Positions 1 through 9,942 of a DNA stretch of 64,000 bases are shown one piece after another. The notes beneath the pieces are model-generated. The model worked only from the letters and a program-made list of their open reading frames with translations. It had not been told where the DNA came from and ran no database searches. The stretch comes from Rhizobium sp. RCAM05350 (GTDB lineage Bacteria; Pseudomonadota; Alphaproteobacteria; Rhizobiales; Rhizobiaceae), in the NCBI GenBank assembly GCA_024426085.1, contig CP087972.1, positions 62,001 to 126,000 of the forward strand, in the 5' to 3' direction. The position numbers were made by a program, and so were the translations under genes. Within the stretch, counting starts at the first letter, position 1; each line of letters opens with the position of its first letter.

Positions 1-134
1 AGCTGATGGACGCGGAGCTTGCCAAGACACTGCCGGACCAGCAGACGGCGAGCCAGGTGAACGCGGACATGGGCTACTGGGCTGAAAACCACGATGCGAT
101 CGGCGAGCACTGGTACGCCTGGCAGGCCAAATAA
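1..134 (+). CDS. ABC transporter solute-binding protein, C-terminal end only
   Basis: The frame is open from base 3 and stops with TAA at 132-134, giving the last 43 residues of a protein ending WYAWQAK. The rest lies outside the window. No domain can be proved from so short a piece. Two PotB/PotC-type permeases and a PotA-type ATPase follow in the same direction, so it is most likely the periplasmic binding protein of a spermidine/putrescine-class (solute-binding family 1) importer. The assignment rests mainly on context. Confidence 0.6.
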   Translation, partial: LMDAELAKTLPDQQTASQVNADMGYWAENHDAIGEHWYAWQAK

Positions 135-142
135 GCTTGGTC

Positions 143-171
143 GCGGGCGCAGTTTGTCTGCGCCCGCTTTT
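143..171 (+). terminator. Intra-operon stem-loop after the binding-protein gene
   Basis: A perfect 10-bp inverted repeat (143-152 with 158-167) has a 5-nt loop and is followed by TTTT. It lies 9 bp after the stop codon of the binding-protein gene. Such hairpins usually stabilise the binding-protein mRNA or partly terminate transcription, so that binding protein is made in excess over permease. The structure is seen directly; the role is inferred. Confidence 0.65.
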
Positions 172-206
172 CTCCTTCGACCTATATCTTCGGAAGGTAT
201 TTCGGC

Positions 207-1083
207 ATGGTCATTTTGACCGAGCAAGACAGTCCGCCACGGGCGGAACGGGTGCGGTTCGTCCGGCCGATGAATTTCGCGCTGACCGTTCCGGCGCTGC
301 TACTGCTCGTGGTGTTTTTCATCCTGCCGGTGCTGTCGCTTTTGCTGCGCAGTGTCATGGAGCCGGAGCCGGGGCTCGGCAACTATGCGGCGCTGCTCGG
401 CTCAACGACCTATCTGAAGATATTTCTGAATACCTTCACAGTCTCGGCGCTGGTAACAGCTGTTACTCTGGCTATCGGATTTCCGGTGGCCTGGGCGCTC
501 GCCATCATGCCCTCGCGGCTGTCATCGATCGTCTTTGCCATCCTGCTCCTGTCGATGTGGACGGATCTGCTGACGCGGACATACGCCTGGATGGTGCTCT
601 TGCAACGCACCGGCGTCGTCAACAAGACGTTGATGGGGCTCGGTCTGATCAGCGAGCCGCTGCCGCTGGTCAACAATCTCACCGGCGTCACGATCGGCAT
701 GACCTATATCATGTTGCCCTTCATCATCCTGCCGCTCTACGGTGTCATCCGCAAGATCGATCCGGCCATCCTGCAGGCGGCGGCCCTTTGCGGCGCAACC
801 CGCTGGCAGTCGCTCACCCGCGTCCTCGTTCCGCTGGCCGCACCCGGCATGGTCTCCGGCGCGCTGATGGTCTTCGTCATGTCGCTCGGTTATTTCTGTC
901 ACGCCGGCGCTGCTTGGCGGCACGGCCAACATGATGCTGGCTGAACTGATTGCGCAATTCGTCCAGTCGCTCGTCAACTGGGGCATGGGCGGCGCGTCGG
1001 CGCTGGTGCTGCTGGTCGTCACCCTGGCGCTCTATGCCATCCAGCTCAGGCTGTTCGGCACGGCCCGCATGGAAGGACGCTGA
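207..1083 (+). CDS. ABC transporter permease, PotB type (one frameshift)
   Basis: Inner-membrane permease of a spermidine/putrescine-class importer. The start ATG at 207 has GGAAGG 9 bp upstream. After a short cytoplasmic leader the protein has about six hydrophobic segments and the EAA-loop region (AAALCGATRWQSL) that contacts the ATPase. An extra base near 896 shifts the frame. Reading on in the next frame restores VTPALLGG and a final hydrophobic helix, stopping at TGA 1081-1083. Total about 292 residues, normal for the family. The next permease starts 1 bp after the stop, so the genes are an operon. The substrate is not shown by sequence. Confidence 0.85.
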
Positions 1084-1084
1084 G

Positions 1085-1884
1085 ATGCTGCTCAATTTCG
1101 ACCGCCTCGGCGGATGGAAATGGATATTGCTCGGGATCACCGGGCTGACGGCGGCCTTCCTGATTCTGCCGATCGTCTTCATCGCGGCGCTGTCCTTCGG
1201 CTCGTCGCAATGGCTGATCTTTCCGCCGCCCGGTTGGACGCTGAAATGGTACGCGATGTTCTTCGCCGACCCGCGCTGGCTGGAGGCCGCGGGGACCAGC
1301 TTTACATCGCCGCGATCGTCACCGTCCTGTCCGTCCTGATCGGTCTCGTCGCTTCGTTCGGGCTGGTGCGCGGACGCTTCATCGGCAAGGAGGGACTGAG
1401 GGCGCTGTTCCTGACGCCGATGATCCTGCCGGTCGTCGTGCTGGCCGTCGCGCTCTATGCCTTCTTCCTGCGGGTTGGGCTGAACGGCACGGTGACCGGC
1501 TTTGTCATCGCCCATCTGGTCGTGGCGCTGCCGTTCTCGATATTGTCCATCACCAATGCGCTGGAAGGCTTCGACAAGTCGATCGAGGACGCGGCGGTGC
1601 TGTGCGGTGCGAGCCCGCTCGAGGCGAAGATCCGCATCACCCTGCCGTCGATCAGCCACGGGCTGTTTTCGGCTGCCGTCTTCTCGTTCCTCACCTCCTG
1701 GGACGAGGTGGTGCTGGCGATCTTCATGGCGAGCCCGACTTTGCAGACGCTGCCCGTTAAGATCTGGGCGACGCTGCGGCAGGACCTGACGCCGGTGATC
1801 GCTGCCGCCTCCACGCTTCTCATCGTCGTCACCATCGCCCTGATGCTGCTGGTCGCGCTGTTGCGCAAAGGACTGAAATCATGA
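1085..1884 (+). CDS. ABC transporter permease, PotC type (one frameshift)
   Basis: Second membrane subunit of the same importer. It begins MLLNFDRLGG, has repeated hydrophobic spans, and carries the EAA motif (EDAAVLCGASPLEAK) in its second half. A missing base near 1303 breaks the frame (GTSF/YIAAIV); the downstream frame continues the conserved sequence to TGA 1882-1884. About 266 residues, family-typical. The stop overlaps the ATG of the ATPase gene (ATGA), which indicates translational coupling. The break looks like a sequence error because both halves keep conserved permease sequence. Confidence 0.85.
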
Positions 1885-2975
1885 GCCAACCCTTCCTGCA
1901 GATCCGGGCCTTGCAGAAAGGACTACGGTATCGTCACCGCCATTCAAGAGGTCAATCTGACGGTCGAGCGCGGGGAGTTCATGACGTTCCTTGGACCTTC
2001 CGGATCCGGCAAGAGCACGACGCTCTACATCCTCGCCGGTTTCGAGAACCCGACGTCCGGGGATATCCTACTCGACGGCCAAAGCCTGATCGCCACGCCC
2101 TCGCACAAGCGCAATATCGGCATGGTCTTCCAGCGCTATACGCTGTTTCCGCATCTGTCCGTTGGCGAGAATATCGCCTTTCCGCTGAAGGTCCGGCGCC
2201 TTCCCAAGGCCGAGATCGATGCCAAGGTGGCGAAGATGCTGAAGCTCGTCCGTCTCGATGGTTTCCGAGGATCGCAAGCCGGCGCAGATGTCGGGTGGCC
2301 AGCAGCAGCGCGTGGCCTTAGCACGGGCGCTTGCCTATGATCCGCCGGTGCTTCTGATGGACGAGCCGCTGTCGGCGCTCGACAAGAAGCTGCGCGAGGA
2401 AATCCAGCACGAGATCCGCCGTATTCATCAGGAAACGGAAGTTACCATCCTCTATGTCACGCACGATCAGGAGGAGGCGCTCAGGCTGTCGGACCGGATC
2501 GCGGTGTTTTCCAAGGGGGTGATCGACCAGATCGGCACCGGGCCGGAGCTCTATGCCAATCCGTCCACGCGGTTTGTCGTGGAGTTCGTCGGCGACAGCG
2601 ATTTCGTCGATTGCCGTATTCTTGCCGCGCAGGGTGGCCGAGCCGATATTGCCATCGGCACGAGCGCGAGCATTCACGGGGTGCCGTTGCATGGGCCCGG
2701 TATTGCCGGTGGTACGGCCGCGCTAATGCTTCGACCGGAGCGCCTTTCCCTAACGCGCGGACCGGTTGGGCAGGGCAGTGCCCATCTCGCAGCCACCGTC
2801 ACCGACATCACTTTCCTTGGCAGCAACATCCACATTGCCGCTGCTGCCGAGACAGGTGAAGCACTCTCCGTGCGTCTGCCTTTCGGCCATGAGGCCGCAT
2901 CGAGCATCAATCGAGGGGATGCCGTTTCGCTCGGGATTCGATCCGGCCAGCGCGCATGTATTCGTTGCTTCGTGA
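1881..2975 (+). CDS. ABC transporter ATPase, PotA type (three frameshifts)
   Basis: Cytoplasmic ATP-hydrolysing subunit that powers the preceding permeases. Walker A is GPSGSGKST, the Q-loop region is VFQRYTLFPH, the signature is MSGGQQQR, Walker B is LLMDEP, and the switch histidine is in YVTHDQ. A TOBE-type C-terminal domain (LMLRPERLSL) follows, as in PotA/UgpC proteins. Single extra bases near 1920, 2262 and 2936 split it into four pieces. Corrected, it ends FDPASAHVFVAS at 2975, about 363 residues. Family is certain; substrate (polyamine or a related cation) is inferred from the permease type. Confidence 0.88.
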
Positions 2976-3065
2976 TAAGACGAATTGCCGTGCACTTACA
3001 CGTGACGATCAGATACGCAGGGTTATACAGCAGAGCTGGAAAAGGTGTTTTTGGTTCGTTTGCAT

Positions 3066-3569
3066 TCAAGGCGAGAGCTTCTTCGGTTCCAAACCGATAG
3101 TGATGGCCAGGATGTCAGCTGCGGCGGTGGCGCACAGGAACGCACTAATGAAGGCGCCAGTGGCCTTCATCGGACCAATCTTCAGATCCAGCGTAAACCA
3201 CCGAACCTGGGCTTGAGCGTACCAAATAGTGGCGAGGGCCATCTACCCATCGCTCCCGTTTTTCATTACCCGACCCGAGCAACAACACCGACAGGCGGTG
3301 GCGAAGCTCGTTTCTGAAAATTGTGCGTGCCTGCGCGATCTCGTGGAAGCCGATATGCGCAACAAAGCGCATGACCGTAGAGACGGAGACGCCGCAGTGG
3401 TTCGCGATTGAGGTTGTGCTACCAAAGGCCATGAGTTCCGGTTTGGCCAGGACCCCCTTCACGACATTCTCGACGCGACGGGGAAGGTCACGTGGCGGCA
3501 GGCGACGGCCCACTTCAGCTCTTCGAAACTTGCCGGCGGGCTGCTGAGGCTGCGGATATGCTGCGGCAT
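3066..3569 (-). CDS. RpiR/MurR-family regulator, shortened
   Basis: The start at 3569 gives MPQHIRSLSSPPASFEELK, a typical RpiR N-terminus. A frameshift near 3475 leads into the HTH region (PRRVENVV, then IANHCGVSVSTVMRFVAHIGF). RpiR proteins are normally about 280 residues with a C-terminal SIS sugar-phosphate-binding domain. Here only about 165 codons remain before a stop at 3066-3068, and no SIS domain is recognisable. The gene is therefore probably internally deleted or decayed, though missing sequence cannot be excluded. It sits downstream of sugar-catabolic genes, the usual place for this family. Confidence 0.65.
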
Positions 3570-3601
3570 TTCTTGGCACACTCCGTCTTTTGCGATCCGG
3601 A

Positions 3602-4624
3602 CTAGAGGCTGGAAAGCTGAATCGTCCTGCGCTCGGTAACCGACGTGACGCAGGCGAGCGCGATGGCAAGCGCATTGCAGGGCGTCTTCACCGGTCGGGC
3701 CGGTGACGGTGCCTGTCCTTATGGCGTCGACGAAGGAGGCGAGCTGGGCCGTGTAACCGTGTACGAAGTGATCCGTGTCACGCCGCCAGGTATCGTTCGA
3801 CACTCCGTTCTTGTCGTAGAGCGTCATGGAGGAGCGGCGCACATCGCCCATCATGACCATGCCGCCGGAACCGAAGACCTCGCCCCGGATGTCGTAGCCG
3901 TACATGGCGCAGAAATTCGCCTCCGCCACGGCGATCGAACCGTTGTCGAAGCGGATGGTGACGACGGCGGTGTCGTGGAAGCCCTTGCCCGCGAAATCCG
4001 GTCGCACCAGCGCATCGGCAATCGCCGTCACCTCGACCGGTTTTGCTTTCGGATTCAGCCACAGCAGCGTGTCGAAGTCATGGATCAGCGTCTCGTAGAA
4101 GATCGTCCACTGCGGCGTCTTTTCCGGGTTGCCGCCGTAAGGCCCCGGGTCTCTCGTCAACGAGCGAAGAAGTTGGACGGAACCAACTTTGCCGGCGTCG
4201 ATCGCCGCGCGGCCTTCAAAGAAGGACTGGTCCCAACGTCGATTGAAACCAACCTGGAGCGGCACCTTCGCAGACTTTGTGATAGCGATCGCCTCGTCGG
4301 CTTCCTCAAGCGTCAGCGCCATCAGTTTTCGCAGAAGACTGCCTTTCCTGCGTTTGCTGCTTCAACGACGACGCTCGTATGGAAACGCGCAGGGGTCGCG
4401 ATGATCACGCCATCGATCTCGGGATTGGCGAGAAGTTCCGACACGCTTGTATAGGCTTCGGGCGCATCGAGCGCCGCCGCCAGTTTTTGGGCGGCGCCCG
4501 GTGCCGGATCGGCGATGGCCACGAGATTGGCGTCGACCAAACGCCGGGCGACACTTTCGGCATGGAACGAACCGATGCGGCCGGCACCGATGAGAGCGAG
4601 ATTGACGGGACGGTGGGCGGGCAT
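3602..4624 (-). CDS. Gfo/Idh/MocA-family NAD(P)-dependent dehydrogenase (two frameshifts)
   Basis: The start at 4624 has AGGAGCC just upstream. Residues 1-125 form a Rossmann fold (NLALIGAGRIGSFHAES, then IDGVIIATPARFH). A missing base near 4323 disrupts the catalytic EKP-like segment (FCEK/LMALTLEEA). The second half has the family signature VGFNRRWDQSF and the dehydrogenase alpha/beta domain (IHDFDTLLWL). An extra base near 3652 shifts the C-terminus, which corrects to TERRTIQLSSL. About 340 residues. Such enzymes oxidise inositols or sugars; this one follows an isomerase and a sugar transporter, so inositol-2-dehydrogenase-like activity is likely but unproven. Confidence 0.85.
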
Positions 4625-4653
4625 GAAAGGCTCCTGAAAATGCTGTTGTCGGA

Positions 4654-5450
4654 TCAGAGGGAAAACGCGTCGTGAAACGGGAAAGCGCCAGCTCGTCATC
4701 GCCGGAAGGCCAGGCTTCCATGCCGATCGTCCCGCGGTAGCCCATCTCGTTCAGTGCGCGTGCGATTGCCGGATAGTTGATTTCGCCAGTGCCCGGCTCC
4801 TTTCGGCCCGGAACGTCGGCGACCTGGATTTCACCGATATGCGGAAGGGCGGCGCGGCAAAGCTCAATCAAGTTCCCTTCGCCGATCTGCGCGTGGTAGA
4901 GATCGAGGTTGAGCTTCAGCGACGGTCGGTTGACCGCGGTCACCAAAGCGATTGTGTCGGCAGCCTTGGCAAACGGCGTCTTTGGATGGTCGACGGCCTC
5001 GTTCAGGTTTTCGAGCACGAAGGTGACGCCTTCCTCCTCGCCGAGGTCAGCGATGCGGTTTAGCGTATCGGCTGCCTTTAGCCACATGGCGCCGGTGACG
5101 ACTTCCGATTTCACGATAGGCAGGCCATGTCCGTCGAGCCCGGTGCCATGCAGGTTGAGACGTGGGCAGTTGAGTTCCTTGGCGACGGGGATCGAGAGGC
5201 GCGCTGTGCGCAGAAGCTCATTCGCACCTTCATCGTCTGCCAAAGTGCCGGTCACATATCCGGTCATCGATGAGAACGTGGCGCCAGACTTTGCGATCGC
5301 CTTGATATCGTGTTTCGTCCAGTCCCAGATTTCCGCCTGGAAGCCAAGTTCTGTGATGCGTTTCAGCCGATCAACGACGGGCAGGGCGCGAAACACCATT
5401 TCAGCGCAAATTGCGAGCGTGAAAGGCGATGTTTTTAGGATCGTGGTCAT
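4654..5450 (-). CDS. Sugar isomerase/epimerase, hydroxypyruvate-isomerase-like TIM barrel
   Basis: Xylose-isomerase-like AP-endonuclease-2 fold. The N-terminus FTLAICAEMVF, the strand LNLHGTG and the metal-site segments FVLENLNE and LNLDLYHAQI (Glu and His ligands), with ADVPGRKEPGTGEINY, match the Hyi/IolE-related family. An extra base near 4671 spoils the last residues; corrected, the protein ends SRFHDAFSL at 4654 (about 265 residues). It lies between a sugar ABC ATPase and a Gfo/Idh/MocA dehydrogenase, so it probably isomerises an intermediate made from the imported substrate. Exact reaction unknown. Confidence 0.85.
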
Positions 5451-5475
5451 TTCTGTTTCCCAATGCTTGTATTGC

Positions 5476-6276
5476 TCAGATCGTCCCGCCGAGCTCGTGG
5501 GAGATCACCTGCAGTTCCTTGCCACCCGCCATGAGGTTCTGCAGTTCCTCGAGAGAAATCTCGCTCTTGTCGAAGGTGCCGAGCGTCTTTCCACGATTGA
5601 GAACCGTGAAGCGGTTGCCGACAGCAAAGGCGTGACGGACATTGTGTGTAATGAAGATCACACCAAGGCCCTTCTGCTGGACCTGATGGATGTACTTCAG
5701 CACCATGGAGGTCTGGGCGACACCCAATGCGGACGTCGGCTCATCGAGAATGAGGACCTTGGCTCCGAAATAAACGGCCCGCGCGATCGCCACACATTGC
5801 CGCTCACCGCCGGAAAGCGTGCCGACCGCCTGGTTGGGGTCGTGGATATCGATGCCGATCTTGTGCATCTCCTCGTGGGTCACCTCGCTGCAATACTTGA
5901 AATCGACACGACGGAACGGTGGTATGCCCTTCACGGGTTCGCGTCCCATGAAGAAGTTTCGCGTGATCGACATCAGCGGGATCATCGCCGGATCCTGATA
6001 GACGGTCGCGATGCCGGCATCGAGTGCGTCGCGCGGGCTGGTGAAAGCGACCGGCTTGCCCTCGACCAGGAAATCGCCGCCCGAGGGACGGACCACACCC
6101 GACAGCGTCTTGATGAGCGTGGATTTTCCGGCCCCGTTATCGCCAAGCAGGCAGAGCACCTCGCCCTGCGATACCTTCATCGAAACGCCCGAGAGCGCGA
6201 TGACGGAGCCGTAGTGCTTGACGATATTTTTGACTTCAATGACCGGCGGAGCGGTTTCTGAATGGCTATCAGTCAT
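5476..6276 (-). CDS. Sugar ABC transporter ATPase (single-domain, FrcA/RbsA-like)
   Basis: Intact, 266 residues. Walker [10 protein letters not shown], signature LSGGERQ, Walker [12 protein letters not shown] and the H-loop ITHNVRHA are present. The alanine-rich ALG after Walker B and the single ATPase domain (not the double RbsA form) match FrcA-type ATPases of rhizobial carbohydrate uptake (CUT2) importers. The start ATG at 6276 lies only 2 bp after the permease stop. It energises uptake of the sugar bound by the product at 7532-8479. Confidence 0.92.
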   Translation of the reverse strand: MTDSHSETAPPVIEVKNIVKHYGSVIALSGVSMKVSQGEVLCLLGDNGAGKSTLIKTLSGVVRPSGGDFLVEGKPVAFTSPRDALDAGIATVYQDPAMIPLMSITRNFFMGREPVKGIPPFRRVDFKYCSEVTHEEMHKIGIDIHDPNQAVGTLSGGERQCVAIARAVYFGAKVLILDEPTSALGVAQTSMVLKYIHQVQQKGLGVIFITHNVRHAFAVGNRFTVLNRGKTLGTFDKSEISLEELQNLMAGGKELQVISHELGGTI

Positions 6277-6278
6277 GA

Positions 6279-7400
6279 TCAGCGCTCCCCTGTCACTTTG
6301 CGGCGAATGAAATTGTTGAAGAGAACGGCCAGCAGCAGCATCGAGCCGAGGAACACCTGGAACCAGTCCGAGTCGAACTTCGTGTAGGTCAGACCGATCG
6401 AGACGAGGCCGAAAATGATGGCGCCGAAGAAGGCGCCGATCGCCGAACCATAGCCGCCTGTCAGCAGGCATCCGCCAATCACGGCAGCGATGATCGCCTC
6501 GAATTCCTTCTGAAAACCACGACGCGCGTCCGTCGAGCCGGCATCCAGCACGGTGATGATAGCAACAAGTGCTGCGGCGCAGGCCGTGAGCGCGAAGAGC
6601 CCCGTCTTCACACGGTCGACCGGTACGCCAGAATTTCTCGCGGCATTGGGATCGCCGCCGGCGGCAAAGACCCAGTTGCCGATCCGGGTGCGCAGGAGAA
6701 CCCAAGTGCCCAGCGCGGCAATGGCGACGAACCAGACGACGGATACCGGCACGCCCGTGACTTTCGGAACGCCGTTGTCGAATTTTTCGATCAGGTCATG
6801 GGCCGCAAGCCAGCTGAAAAGATCCTGGAAGGCGACGCCCGAGAACAAGCGCTTCAAGGGACCGTCGCCGACGACCCCACCTATACCGCGAAGCTGTGTC
6901 GAGCCGCCGGTCGCCCATTTCAGTCCAACAAGGGTGAGACCCCGCAGAATGAAGAGGAAGGCAAGCGTGACGATGAACGACGGCAGCCGAGTCCTGATCA
7001 CGATCTGTCCGTTCACCGCGCCCATGACGGCTGCGAGCAACATCGTGATGATGATGGAAATCCAGAGTGGTTGGCCGAAATTGGTCAGGGCCGCACCGAA
7101 GATCAGGCCCGCGAAGGCGACCATCGAGCCGATCGAGAGGTCGAACTCGCCACCAATCATCAGCAGAGCTGCCGCAATGGCCAGAATTCCCAGCTGGGAG
7201 GCCGGGGCCAGGATTGTCATCACACCTGAAAGCGAAAACATCGAACGGTCTGCGGTAAGAAAGAAGAACGTCACCACCAGGATGAGGCCAGCAACCGCGC
7301 CGAGTTCGGGCCGACGCATCATATGTGTAAGAAAGCCCACTTGTTTGATGCGCTCGTCGGAGTTTGACGCATCTCCTATTTTTTGCTCGATCGGAGCCAT
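6279..7400 (-). CDS. Sugar ABC transporter permease (CUT2/FrcC-like)
   Basis: Intact, 373 residues with about ten hydrophobic segments. Family landmarks are [36 protein letters not shown] and the glycine-rich [18 protein letters not shown]. The ATG at 7400 is chosen because GGGAGG lies directly upstream; an in-frame ATG at 7508 would add a poorly conserved 36-residue leader without a ribosome site. The adjacent genes encode its ATPase and binding protein. Substrate class is a monosaccharide or polyol by family; identity not shown. Confidence 0.92.
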   Translation of the reverse strand: MAPIEQKIGDASNSDERIKQVGFLTHMMRRPELGAVAGLILVVTFFFLTADRSMFSLSGVMTILAPASQLGILAIAAALLMIGGEFDLSIGSMVAFAGLIFGAALTNFGQPLWISIIITMLLAAVMGAVNGQIVIRTRLPSFIVTLAFLFILRGLTLVGLKWATGGSTQLRGIGGVVGDGPLKRLFSGVAFQDLFSWLAAHDLIEKFDNGVPKVTGVPVSVVWFVAIAALGTWVLLRTRIGNWVFAAGGDPNAARNSGVPVDRVKTGLFALTACAAALVAIITVLDAGSTDARRGFQKEFEAIIAAVIGGCLLTGGYGSAIGAFFGAIIFGLVSIGLTYTKFDSDWFQVFLGSMLLLAVLFNNFIRRKVTGER

Positions 7401-7531
7401 GATACCTACCTCCCAATGGATGCAATTCGCCGAAGCGCCGAGGGCATTCCTCACGACGCACGTCGTCTGTCGAACACCCTCCTCGAAAGCGGGGACGGTG
7501 TTCGACAATCACGCCTTTCAACAGTCGTGGA

Positions 7532-8479
7532 TTAACGGATGCCCTTTGCCGATAGTTCGACGACCTGGGCTGCCTTTTCCTTGGTGATCAGGTTCGGACC
7601 GGAAGGCACATTGCCGCCGGGGATCAGGCCGTATTTCGCATAGTTTGCGAGGAAGACGACAGGCAGGTAACCCTGGAGGAACTGCTGCTGATCGATGGCG
7701 AAAGCGGCTTCACCGGATGCGACGGCCTTCAAGAAGTCCGCCGAAAGGTCGAAGGTCGCAACGTTGATCTTGCCGGTCATGCCGGCATCGGCGACGGCTG
7801 CCAGCGACGGCTCACCTGCCGTGCTTGCGCCGAGCGCCATAACCGTGTCGATGTCAGCGTTCGAGCTGAGCGCAGCCTTCACCTTGGCCCGAACGTCGGC
7901 GGGATCGTTGGAGACGGGCAGGACCGTAACGGTGCCTGCAAAACCGTCGGAGAAGCCCTGGCAACGCTGATCGAGGGAGACGTTACCGACTTCCTGGTTG
8001 ACGCAGATGGCAAGCTTGCCGCCCATTTCCTTGAGCTTTTCACCGGCTGCCTTGCCGGCGCTGTATTCGTCCTGGCCGACATGGAGAAGCGCTCCGAGCG
8101 ACTTCGACACATCGGAGCCGGAATTGATGGAAATGACCGGAATGCCGGCGGCGACGGCCTTCTGGATCGACGGACCCAATGCGGATGAATCCGGGATCGA
8201 GACGATCAGGCCGGCTGGTTTCTGGTTGACGGCTGCGTCGATCAGCTGGCTCATGGCCACCATGTCGAAGGTTTCCGGCGCACGATAGTCGATGCTGACA
8301 CCGGCATCCTTGGCCCCGGCGCTTACCCCGTTCTTGACAACGGACCAGAAGGGGTCGTTGGCCTGGCCATGCGTTACGGCGATGATGTTGATATCCTGGG
8401 CGATGGCAACGCCAGATGCAGCGCCAAGCGCTCCAACCACGGCAACGCCCAGCACGATTTTACGAAGAAACGATTTCAT
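7532..8479 (-). CDS. Periplasmic sugar-binding protein (CUT2 ABC transporter)
   Basis: Intact, 315 residues. The start at 8479 has GGGAGGA upstream. A clear signal peptide (MKSFLRKIVLGVAVVGALG...) ends near the AIAQ site at residues 25-28. The mature protein is a type I periplasmic-binding fold (INIIAVTHGQANDPFWSVV, LIDAAVNQKPAGLIVSIPD, IPVISINSGSD, VGQDEYSAGKAAGE) related to ribose/fructose/inositol binders. It is the first gene of the minus-strand operon, followed by a 131-bp gap before the permease, and is divergent from a LacI gene with a palindromic operator between them. Confidence 0.93.
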   Translation of the reverse strand: MKSFLRKIVLGVAVVGALGAASGVAIAQDINIIAVTHGQANDPFWSVVKNGVSAGAKDAGVSIDYRAPETFDMVAMSQLIDAAVNQKPAGLIVSIPDSSALGPSIQKAVAAGIPVISINSGSDVSKSLGALLHVGQDEYSAGKAAGEKLKEMGGKLAICVNQEVGNVSLDQRCQGFSDGFAGTVTVLPVSNDPADVRAKVKAALSSNADIDTVMALGASTAGEPSLAAVADAGMTGKINVATFDLSADFLKAVASGEAAFAIDQQQFLQGYLPVVFLANYAKYGLIPGGNVPSGPNLITKEKAAQVVELSAKGIR

Positions 8480-8558
8480 AAAAATTCCTCCCAAAGGGTG
8501 TCCCGCGCCTCCCAGCGCGAGAACCACCAAAAACGCCTCAGACGGCGCGTCCTCCAAC

Positions 8559-8595
8559 TTGCTACCGGGTGCATATTTATTGCTACCGGTAGCAA
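8559..8595. promoter_or_regulatory. LacI-type operator pair between sugar operon and its regulator
   Basis: A perfect 16-bp palindrome TTGCTACCGGTAGCAA occupies 8580-8595, and an imperfect copy TTGCTACCGGGTGCAT lies at 8559-8574, one site ending 6 bp before the other begins (21 bp, about two helical turns, centre to centre). Even-length palindromes with a central CG are the classical LacI-family operator form. The site lies between the binding-protein gene (start 8479) and lacI-like gene (start 8694), so it probably represses the sugar operon and perhaps autoregulates. Confidence 0.8.
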
Positions 8596-8693
8596 ACGTG
8601 CATAGCTATAAGATTCTTGCTAGAAGAAATCAACCATTCATTTCGCGTTGGGGCGGAAATGGAATAAACGTTTCGAAATGGAGAAGTTCGACC

Positions 8694-9686
8694 ATGAAAC
8701 GAGCGACGGCCCAGAACGTGGCGATAGAAGCCGGCGTTTCAAAGTGGACGGTCATCCGCGCATTTACCCCCGGTGCATCGATCACGGAAGCAAGCAAAGC
8801 CAAAGTGCTGGAGGCGGCAGAACGACTCAATTATCGGCCAAACCTGTTGGCCAGGAGCCTTGCCACCAATTCTACACACCAGGTCGCGGTTCTCGTTGAT
8901 GACTTTGCAAACCCGCATAAGCTTCCGTTTCTCGAAAAGCTGACCGCTAGCCTGCAGGCGGAGGGGCTCGTGACAATGTTGATCAATATCAATGAGCACT
9001 ACAGCCACGTGCATGCCATATTGAATGCCGACCAGCGGCAGGTTGATGCAATCGTGCTCTTTGGCACAGCGTTTCACGACGAGATGTTGACAGATCATAA
9101 GCTGGGACGCGGTGGGCCTCCGATGTTTGTTCTTGCTCGAGATAGCCAGATCGAAGGTGTTCCTGCTATTTCCTGCGATGCGGTCGTGGCGATTGCCGAG
9201 ATCGGCAAATACCTATTGGAAAAGGGGTATCGGAGGCCGGGATTTATGGCCGGCGCGGTACATTGTCTACGGCGCTTGGCAGGCGGAGGAACTTTAAGGA
9301 GTTTTGGCGAACCGCTCTCGGGGTCGAACTCGTCGAGATGTCTGCCGAGCGCTATAGCGCAGGAATCCGGCGCGCAGGCCGCCCGGGACTATCTGTCCAA
9401 AATTGCGCCGGAAGACCGGATCGATGTTCTCATGTGCGAAAACGATGCTCTCGCGTTCGGAGCGATGGATGTTGCCCGAAGCGAGTTCGGGTTACGTGTC
9501 CCCAACGATCTTGCCATTGTGGGCTTCGATAACGCTGCCCCCGCGGCGTCACCAGCATACGGCCTGACAACCTATGAGCAACCCACCGACCAGATGGTCA
9601 AAGCAACAATAGACATGATTCTGGAAAGAGCGCCGAGGGAGACAGTTAATTTCCAAGGCAAGCTCGTGGTGAGAGGTTCAGCCTGA
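8694..9686 (+). CDS. LacI-family transcriptional regulator (compensating indels)
   Basis: The N-terminal HTH (TAQNVAIEAGVSKWTVIRAF) and hinge (LNYRPNLLARSLA) are followed by a periplasmic-binding-protein-like sensor domain (VAVLVDDFANPH, VLMCENDALAFGAMD, LAIVGFDN). About 330 residues. Between about 9255 and 9370 two opposite indels put roughly 35 codons out of frame; the alternative frame there reads RNFKEFWRTALGVELVE, which fits the family better, so the frame normally returns. It is divergent from the sugar operon and separated from it by a LacI palindrome, so that operon is its probable target. Confidence 0.88.
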   Translation: MKRATAQNVAIEAGVSKWTVIRAFTPGASITEASKAKVLEAAERLNYRPNLLARSLATNSTHQVAVLVDDFANPHKLPFLEKLTASLQAEGLVTMLININEHYSHVHAILNADQRQVDAIVLFGTAFHDEMLTDHKLGRGGPPMFVLARDSQIEGVPAISCDAVVAIAEIGKYLLEKGYRRPGFMAGAVHCLRRLAGGGTLRSFGEPLSGSNSSRCLPSAIAQESGAQAARDYLSKIAPEDRIDVLMCENDALAFGAMDVARSEFGLRVPNDLAIVGFDNAAPAASPAYGLTTYEQPTDQMVKATIDMILERAPRETVNFQGKLVVRGSA

Positions 9687-9942
9687 TTGATCAAGCGAAG
9701 CAATAGCCTAGACCAAAACAAATTCAGGTAAATCCGCCAAGCGGAAAACCACATCAATCAATCAAGTATCTCGAGAAAGTAAGCGTTTTACACGTAATTC
9801 GCTAAGTTTGGGTGCCCGGGCAGATGATGAGTGGTATCGCTGATTCATTTCCTTTACGCCGGGGCATTGCTCTGCCGATTGGACGCAACGACATCGGCGT
9901 GCGTTGGATTGGGGCCGAGAGCCGCAGAATTGTTCGGGCAAT

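Noticed and set aside
4909-6261. Long 450-codon plus-strand frame across the isomerase and ATPase genes
   Set aside because: It lies opposite two well-conserved genes and has the composition of an antisense shadow with no recognisable domain.
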